Shown piece by piece: positions 58,655 through 64,000 of a stretch of DNA of 64,000 nt. The notes below the pieces were generated by a model, which did not search any database, was not told where the DNA came from, and saw nothing but the letters and a program-made list of their open reading frames with translations. This stretch comes from Euwallacea fornicatus (lineage: Eukaryota; Arthropoda; Insecta; Coleoptera; Curculionidae): contig NC_089574.1 in assembly GCF_040115645.1 (NCBI RefSeq), forward strand, positions 1,302,001 to 1,366,000. The letters run 5' to 3'. Within the stretch, counting starts at the first letter, position 1. Each line of letters opens with the position of its first letter. The translations under genes and the position numbers were made by a program.

Positions 58655-60208
58655 TATATAAATTTAAATTCAACTATCATTAAAATCTTACAATTTTACC
58701 ACCTCCCCGGTTCCTCGAAACTTCGGTAATAATAGCTGCCTAATATGAGGACAACCTCATAGGCTCTCATGCAAACGCCTTTCACGCTTAAAGCGATTTA
58801 ATTAAGTATTTCTACACCATCATCGTCCTTAATATCTAAACATCATTAAACAATTCATGTCCACACGATTTCGTAAGAGAAAATGAAGCGTGTTCCGGAG
58901 GAAAAATCGGTGATATTTACCGAGTTTATTGATAATATATCCGTTTTATTAAGTCAATTTGTACACTTTCCTGCCGCAATTAAGAGTACCACCATTCATC
59001 TGTCGGTACCAATCGCCGGCTTAAATAAGGTGTAACCGCAAGACTTAGTTATTTAACAATTGTGTTTGTCTCTAATTACTAATGTCCGACTTGAACAAGC
59101 GAATTGGAAAGTTCACCTTTTCCTGCAGGAATTGCAAGGGCATTTTACACTAACGCAACCACCGAGGAGCTCAATGCGAAGACGAACGTAGATAAACGTA
59201 GGAAAAATCTGAGAGGACGAAGGCCCATTGCGAATTTAAGCCTCATTCCGGCTAGTCGTTTAATCACCTCGAACACCCCAAAGACCGGTTTCGATCCTAT
59301 TAGGTCTCTTCACTCTTAATTCGACACATTCGCTTGAACCAAAATGGCCCGCACTGATGACACCTAATAGAATCCGCCTTTAGAGATGTTCGAGTCGATT
59401 AAAAGCAAGTTGGAACGGGACATGAAGTCACAACAGGCCTTAATCTTCTCAGATTTTCCCTACGACTATTTGAAATCGTTTTGACTGTTCGCCGCCGCAG
59501 GGTCTGCATTGTGCATTAAGAGTACTCCTGCTTACGCTTAAAGATTTAGTTCAGGTGCAGCGAATAGGACACGATAGGTGGCGCTGGTAGGATATCTTCT
59601 CGCAGGTCCAATATACTTACTACTGATACTGGTGATTTCAACCCGCAATTAAACGACTCGAAATGCACCGGACTGACGAGACGTGGTAGGACCGAAACCG
59701 GCCTTTCAGATGTTCGAGTTAATTAAAAGCAATTAAACACAGAGCTGGCATGAATACAGCAGTTTATAAATATTTTTACTAAAGTGTCTCAGCATTACCA
59801 CTAATTTTTGCAATTTTTCATTTTGCATGAAATATGTTCAGAATTTTTCAAAATTCAAAAAGATCACAATATACGTGGAATTCCATGGGAAAAAATGTAG
59901 AAAGTGCGTTTATCTACTAAATGGGTGACCCCGTGTCCATATCTGTTAAAAAGCACAACTGAAAATAATACTTGATGCGTTCGCCATTTTCATGGAAAAC
60001 ATTTCCTTCAATTTTTAGTAAATTTATGCAGGACTTTTAGTATTTTATGTAGAGCATTTGCGGGTTTTTCCAATAAACTGTTCAATTCAAATTTATATGT
60101 CGGCGTGCTCACTAATTTTTTGCACTGATGATGATAAATGAACGATAGCCTACGACTACTTCGAATAATCATACGGCTGCATTACATTAAAGAATGCATT
60201 TCTTCCAG
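58655..60208. other. Intronic DNA preceding the AAELG exon
   Basis: No gene or transposon recognised. It ends in a clean pyrimidine tract and acceptor (tttcttccag) at 60199-60208. Confidence 0.5.
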
Positions 60209-60321
60209 ATCTACACCTGGCTGCGGAATTGGGAAAGACCCTGTTAGAACGGAACCGAGAACTCGAAACTCTGTTGAAGGAAAAGCACACCACTATCGAA
60301 GATCAGAAACTAGAAATTGAG
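60209..60321 (+). CDS. cen: CDR2/centrocortin exon with the AAELG (CC1) box
   Basis: 113 nt between acceptor tttcttccag and donor gtaatt. With the G from a first exon it encodes 38 residues: D, then LHLAAELGKTLLERNRELET and LLKEKHTTIEDQKLEIE. LAAELGKTLLERN is the hallmark of the CDR2 family. The Ala-Ala-(Glu)-Leu-Gly box is shared with BICD, BICDR and other dynein adaptors, where it binds the dynein light intermediate chain; that function is inferred here from the motif. The following Leu/Glu heptads start a coiled coil. The next exon opens with YLTKQ, giving EYLTKQ as in vertebrate CDR2, which favours CDR2 over BICDR. It ends in phase 0. Confidence 0.95.
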
Positions 60322-60380
60322 GTAATTAAGAATGTACTTAATCTATTTTACCTCTGTAATGTCTTTTCTTGCTCTCTCAG

Positions 60381-60598
60381 TATCTTACAAAACAAACAGT
60401 TGCTCTCAAAGAGGTGAACGACTCCCGGCTACGCATATACGAGCAATTAGAAGTGAGCATTCAAGATCTTGAGAGAACGAATCATCGACTGCAACTTGAG
60501 AACAGCTCGCAAAGGAAACACGTTAAAAACCTCAAAGCGACCATAGAGCAACTCGAAGCGAAAAATGAGGAACTTCAAGGGATTGTCGATGATCTTAG
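60381..60598 (+). CDS. cen: CDR2/centrocortin coiled-coil exon
   Basis: 218 nt after acceptor gctctctcag, ending in phase 2 at gtaaaa. It encodes YLTKQTVALKEVNDSR, IYEQLEVSIQDLERTNHRL, LENSSQRKHVKNLKATIEQL and EAKNEELQGIVDDLR. The YEQLEV--QDLE-TN--L and ATIEQL-A---ELQ--V-DL-R patterns line up with the first coiled coil of CDR2. In fly, centrocortin is a centrosomal/cortical coiled-coil protein; a similar location is inferred only from family membership. A 59-bp intron precedes it. Confidence 0.95.
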
Positions 60599-61593
60599 GT
60601 AAAAAGACGTTCATGAAGTAATTTATAATACGTGGTTCCTACATTTATGGTACCTATTTGAAACGCTTGTTTTTGTTGAGATAAATGAGGTTCCATTCAC
60701 TAAACTGAGATCTTGTACGGGAATATTTTGTTCGCACATTATCGGACGAGCATGAAATGAAAACTGTCATCCTCTATTGAGTCGCTTGCGTTACGAGTGA
60801 AACAAGCGGCGCAATCCTAAGCGTATGGCTTTTCATTATATACGAGTAAAGTACTATACTTTGTCCACGGCTAAGCATGCGTGCTTTCCACAAATTAACT
60901 AAAAATTCCTATTGTTGTGTTGTCCACCGCCAAATACCCGTGCATAAAGGGAGTATAATTAAATCAAAAATTCTTGATTTTCCAAAGCTTGTTTTCGTCC
61001 TTTTACCTGGTATACTTCTAGGGTTTCACCGATTTGCATGTAATTCATTCCGAGTGGAATTACAAACTAATCACGTTTTACGTCATTATGGTTATTTATC
61101 TAACAAGTGCGGAGACATATTTGCGGAGGTTTGAGATATTTCGCGTTTATTATTATACTTGCCGAATCGAACAGATGCAATGAAATTCATCTGTTCAACG
61201 CAGTTAGTATAATGAAGAAACAAATGCTATGGAGCGTGAATGATGAGTTCATTATTCAAGCTCGACACAATCTGTTGCACTGTAGGGATTAATAGGTCAC
61301 ATCGTGTGTTTACAAACACGTGTAAAATCGATATATTTTTTTGTATTCTACAAAAGCGTTTTTGACCAAGTTTTACAAAAATTGTCCAATATTGGAACAA
61401 CCAAATTATGGTTTAATGTTACTTTTAAAAACTGACGCTTCTCATAAAATGAAAAATTAATCATTAATTTCCAAATTTGAGTAAAATATCAAGTTATTAT
61501 GCACTACTTTATCATACTACATCATACGTGCATTTGCGTGTATGATGGCACTTCTTGATTTAACTCAGGTTAAATAATGCTGTTGTTGTTTAG
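60599..61593 (+). other. Intron of the CDR2/centrocortin gene (995 bp)
   Basis: AT-rich, with chance open frames at 60877-61134 and 61107-61292 that lack splice sites in a compatible phase. No repeat recognised. Confidence 0.7.
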
Positions 61594-61759
61594 ATTACAA
61601 ATTGACATACTTAAGAAAAAAATTGGACGAAATAGTGAAATAGGATTAAACAAAAGTGCCAATCAAAATGAAATACCTGCGCTGCGCCATGTACAACGAA
61701 GAGAAAATGATGAGCTATATGCAGCGACTTCACCTCAGAGCCCTCTTCAACCAATCAAG
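61594..61759 (+). CDS. cen: CDR2/centrocortin linker exon
   Basis: 166 nt from acceptor ttgtttag (phase 2 in) to donor gtaaca (phase 0 out). It encodes R-LQIDILKKKIGRNSEIGL, then a polar low-complexity part, NKSANQNEIPALRHVQRREN, and DELYAATSPQSPLQPIK. It corresponds to the less conserved stretch between the first and second coiled coils of CDR2, where sequence identity is expected to be low. Assignment rests on frame and splice-phase continuity with both neighbours. Confidence 0.85.
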
Positions 61760-61815
61760 GTAACAAAATGATCATGCTGCCCCGTGAACACTTATTAATA
61801 ACATGAGTATTGTAG

Positions 61816-61955
61816 ACTTCATCTCCCACATCACATCGTAAAAAACGACTCGAATCGCCATTCCTTCAAAGTGAATCCAACTCAGAATGTTGCACTGACC
61901 AGCCAGATGAGGAGAATAGCATGGAAAAAATCGCCCAGTTATTAGCACAAGTCAG
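61816..61955 (+). CDS. cen: CDR2/centrocortin exon leading into the second coiled coil
   Basis: 140 nt between acceptor gtattgtag and donor gttagt, phase 0 in and phase 2 out. It encodes a Ser/Lys-rich linker (TSSPTSHRKKRLESPFLQSE), an acidic patch (DQPDEENS) and the start of a helix (MEKIAQLLAQVR). The order, acidic DEEN then a leucine-rich helix, parallels the DEEENEHLKK...LQAQL region of vertebrate CDR2. A 56-bp intron precedes it. Confidence 0.9.
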
Positions 61956-62113
61956 GTTAGTCAGGAGGATGAAACAGATTTGAGAAAACTGTGACAAAAG
62001 TCACCTAGGTGTACGAAATGGAAAAAACACACTTTTAAGATTTAACACGATTTGTCTTTTGTGTGTCTGTTGACTTGCGAGGGTATCTCCTTCCAACATT
62101 CTTTCCATTACAG

Positions 62114-62293
62114 GGAGACAAGAGCGCAGTGTGGTAAACGAGAACGAGTAATTGCCGAACTAGAAGACCAGCTGGCAACGCTAGAGCAACAGAATCAAGC
62201 TCTAGAAAATCAAGTGTTTCAGCTAAGCCATAGAGGGGACGATCTAAATATGAAGAGCATCAACGAGGAACTCATCACCATGGACGAAGTTAG
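62114..62293 (+). CDS. cen: CDR2/centrocortin duplicated coiled-coil exon, copy 1
   Basis: Exactly 180 nt, phase 2 in and phase 2 out, so inclusion or skipping keeps the frame. It encodes 60 residues: ETRAQCGKRERVIAELEDQL, ATLEQQNQALENQVFQLSHR, GDDLNMKSINEELITMDEVR. Heptads with Leu/Ile/Val at core positions indicate coiled coil; it takes the place of the single LERQKRV...L--ENSELEQQL helix in vertebrate CDR2. The next exon, 67 bp away, is a copy with 51 of 60 identical residues. Splice sites: acceptor cattacag, donor gtaacg. Confidence 0.95.
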
Positions 62294-62360
62294 GTAACGT
62301 CTAGTAAAATTAATTGGGAACTTAATTGCCTGCATTGGCCAAATTGCATTGTATCTTTAG

Positions 62361-62540
62361 GGAAACTAGGGCACAATGCACCAAACAAGAACGAATAATC
62401 GCGGAACTAGAAGATCAGCTTGCAACATTGCAGCAGCAGAATCAAAATTTAGAAAATCAAGTATTTCAGCGTAGCCATAAAGGGGACGATCTTAACATGA
62501 AGAGCATCAATGAAGAACTGAATACCTTAGACGAAGTTAG
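62361..62540 (+). CDS. cen: CDR2/centrocortin duplicated coiled-coil exon, copy 2
   Basis: Also exactly 180 nt and phase 2-2, with acceptor tatctttag and donor gtaagg. It encodes ETRAQCTKQERIIAELEDQL, ATLQQQNQNLENQVFQRSHK, GDDLNMKSINEELNTLDEVR. Nine residues differ from copy 1 (G/T, R/Q, V/I, E/Q, A/N, L/R, R/K, I/N, M/L), while many third positions differ silently, a sign that both copies have been kept as protein. The copies could be used together, adding 60 residues to the rod, or one at a time as mutually exclusive exons. The gene must continue past the window because this exon ends at a donor. Confidence 0.93.
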
Positions 62541-62834
62541 GTAAGGACTGGAAACAACTTGTGTTATTTTAGGGCGAGAGCTAACTGTTTCTACCATGCT
62601 ATACCTATTAATCGAAAGACAACATGAAAGAGAGAATTTAATAAGACACGAAAAACGCCACCACTTAAAATGTCACTAATCCATTACATGATTATACCTC
62701 GTATATGGTTTTGATATGCGGATGAATGTGAAATAAGAATAAAAATGACGATATGGCTTGTCATGTTTCTGCTACAGTTCGAAAACACTCCCAAAAGCGC
62801 ACAACGAAAGAAGAAAAAACCTCTTTAAAATATA

Positions 62835-63814
62835 CAGGGTTCGCCATTACTCCGGTCTCGGTTCCTGGTCTCTTTGCATAAATATCAATATGGAATGTTT
62901 AGTACGGTACCCATTTATATTGGAAAGCATGATTTAATAATATTTTTGTTTATACAGAGTGTTCCGTTTTCGCAGGGCAGCATAAAGTTATAATTTTTTA
63001 AATAGCAACCCATAATTTTTCGTATGCCATTTGATGAAACCTTAATTTAGAAGGAAAATACATGAAACATTTCTTAAATTGGTTGCGGCGTTGCCATATT
63101 AGAAGATAGTGACAGGTAATATGACAACTAAATGAAATAAGTAATTTATGCTTTTGTTAAATAGAAGCAAAGCCTACTAGAAGAAATCTGTTAGATTATG
63201 ATAATGCCTGTTGCAATTTGATTGAAATTTTGTAAATATCTCCATAACTGTAAATGCTAGATGAAGAGATGTTATTGCAAATTAATAGAGAATAAAAAAC
63301 TACATTAGAAGGACTTGGAAAAAATCATGGGTACCATTTAAAAAAAACGAGGTTCAGCAATTTGTAAAATTTGCAAATTAGCGCTCTTATACAAAAAAAG
63401 TATGGTGCATTAAAAAAATGTTTTAAAGTTTTTAAGTACCTCTGACTTTCTTTTACTACTTTACAAAAACAAATTTCAAAATTTCAAAAAACACCAGTTT
63501 TGTGATTATTTTTTTCTGACGCTGCATTTTTAAAGAAATTTCTCTAATATGGCAACGCCGCAACCAATTTAAAAAACGTTTAATGTATTTTCTTACTAAA
63601 TTATGGTTTTATCAAATGGCGTAAAAAAAATTATGGGTTTCTATTTAAAAAATTGTAACTTTATGCTGCCCAGCGAAAACGGAACACTCTGTATAAACAA
63701 AAATATTATTAAATCATGCAGCTTTCCAATATAAATGAGTACCGTACTAAACATTTCATATTGATATTTATACAAAGACACCAGGAACCGAGGCCGGAGT
63801 AATGGCGAACCCTG
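62835..63814. mobile_element. Outer palindromic element, split at its centre by a second element
   Basis: Tips CAGGGTTCGCCATTAC at 62835 and its complement ending 63814, with TA on both sides (62833-62834, 63815-63816). The two outer arms (62835-62954, about 120 bp; 63692-63814, about 123 bp) are reverse complements over their whole length, through GGAACCGAGACCGGAG-like, GTACGGTA and TAATAATATTTTTGTTTA. Without the inner element this would be a near-perfect hairpin of about 240 bp. Confidence 0.85.
62955..63691. mobile_element. Inner long-TIR element (737 bp) nested in the outer one
   Basis: Tips CAGAGTGTTCCGTTTTCGC at 62955 and complement ending 63691, flanked by TA (62953-62954, 63692-63693). 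The arms of about 150 bp match closely, including GCAGCATAAAGTTA, CCATTTGAT-AAACC, AAATTGGTTGCGGCGTTGCC. The 430-bp centre is AT-rich and non-coding. The left end lies exactly where the outer palindrome turns over. Confidence 0.8.
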
Positions 63815-64000
63815 TATAAAGAAGTGTGTTTTTTCAAATTTTCTTCGGAAAAAAGAGGTTTGAACGAATTTGAATTTTTTTCAAAACGCTTTTAAAACGC
63901 GTGTCTTGGAAATTTCCAAAACTTTTCGTTACAGTGTCAATACTTAAGTAATGTTAACACTTAAGTGGGTATAATGCACCAATTTAAGTGATTTATCAAT

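Noticed and set aside
62778..62937. Possible next cen exon after acceptor tttctgctacag, phase-compatible and open for about 53 codons
   Set aside because: The frame runs straight into the arm of the palindromic element at 62835 and the residues do not resemble CDR2; more likely chance, though an exonised alternative end cannot be excluded.

Overview
The window looks like AT-rich nuclear DNA from an insect. The transposon content (mariner, Tc1-like, piggyBac-like and non-LTR relics) and the single gene recognised both point that way; I cannot assign an order. Almost none of the open reading frames is a gene. By homology I recognise one host gene: a plus-strand member of the CDR2 (cerebellar degeneration-related 2) / insect centrocortin (cen) family, a coiled-coil protein carrying the dynein-binding AAELG box.

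The gene runs across the whole window. Six downstream exons lie at 60209-62540, with matching splice phases and consensus splice sites: AAELG box, coiled coil, linker, then two tandem copies of a 180-nt coiled-coil exon. Upstream are two good candidate first coding exons, at 9-69 (1a) and 50327-50429 (1b), and a weaker one at 25079-25145 (1c). All three end in phase 1 at a GT and would supply the G that completes the Asp codon opening the AAELG exon. If 1a is real, it splices over about 60.1 kb; 1b splices over about 9.8 kb. The 3' end of the gene is beyond the window.

The rest, from 70 to 60208, is a long intron or alternative-promoter region filled with dead mobile elements. In order: a LINE 3' end with a target-site duplication (2581-2774), a decayed Tc1 transposase (3595-3900), a 20-bp tandem repeat (5405-5572), a foldback element (10517-10842), a perfect GC-rich hairpin (15349-15396), mariner copy 1 (18195-19473, minus), a Ty3/gypsy reverse-transcriptase scrap (20096-20353), a long-TIR element (22563-23440), a deleted Tc1 element (25740-26252), a long-TIR element (26489-27272), GC-rich relics (28801-31830), mariner copy 2 (35285-36562, plus), two further decayed mariners (37331-39640), long-TIR elements (41255-41882, 42160-43428), a candidate antisense exon (46255-46532), a piggyBac-like MITE (46915-47420), a second LINE-like 3' end (52565-52720), and long-TIR elements at 53861-55030 and 57594-58654. 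After the last recognised exon lies a palindromic element with another inserted at its centre (62835-63814).

The recurring theme is a group of TA-flanked elements with 120-500 bp inverted arms and CAGGGTG/CAGAGTG-like tips. Three retain a scrap of IS630-Tc1/mariner-type transposase; none is intact. No rRNA, tRNA, CRISPR or bacterial feature was seen.
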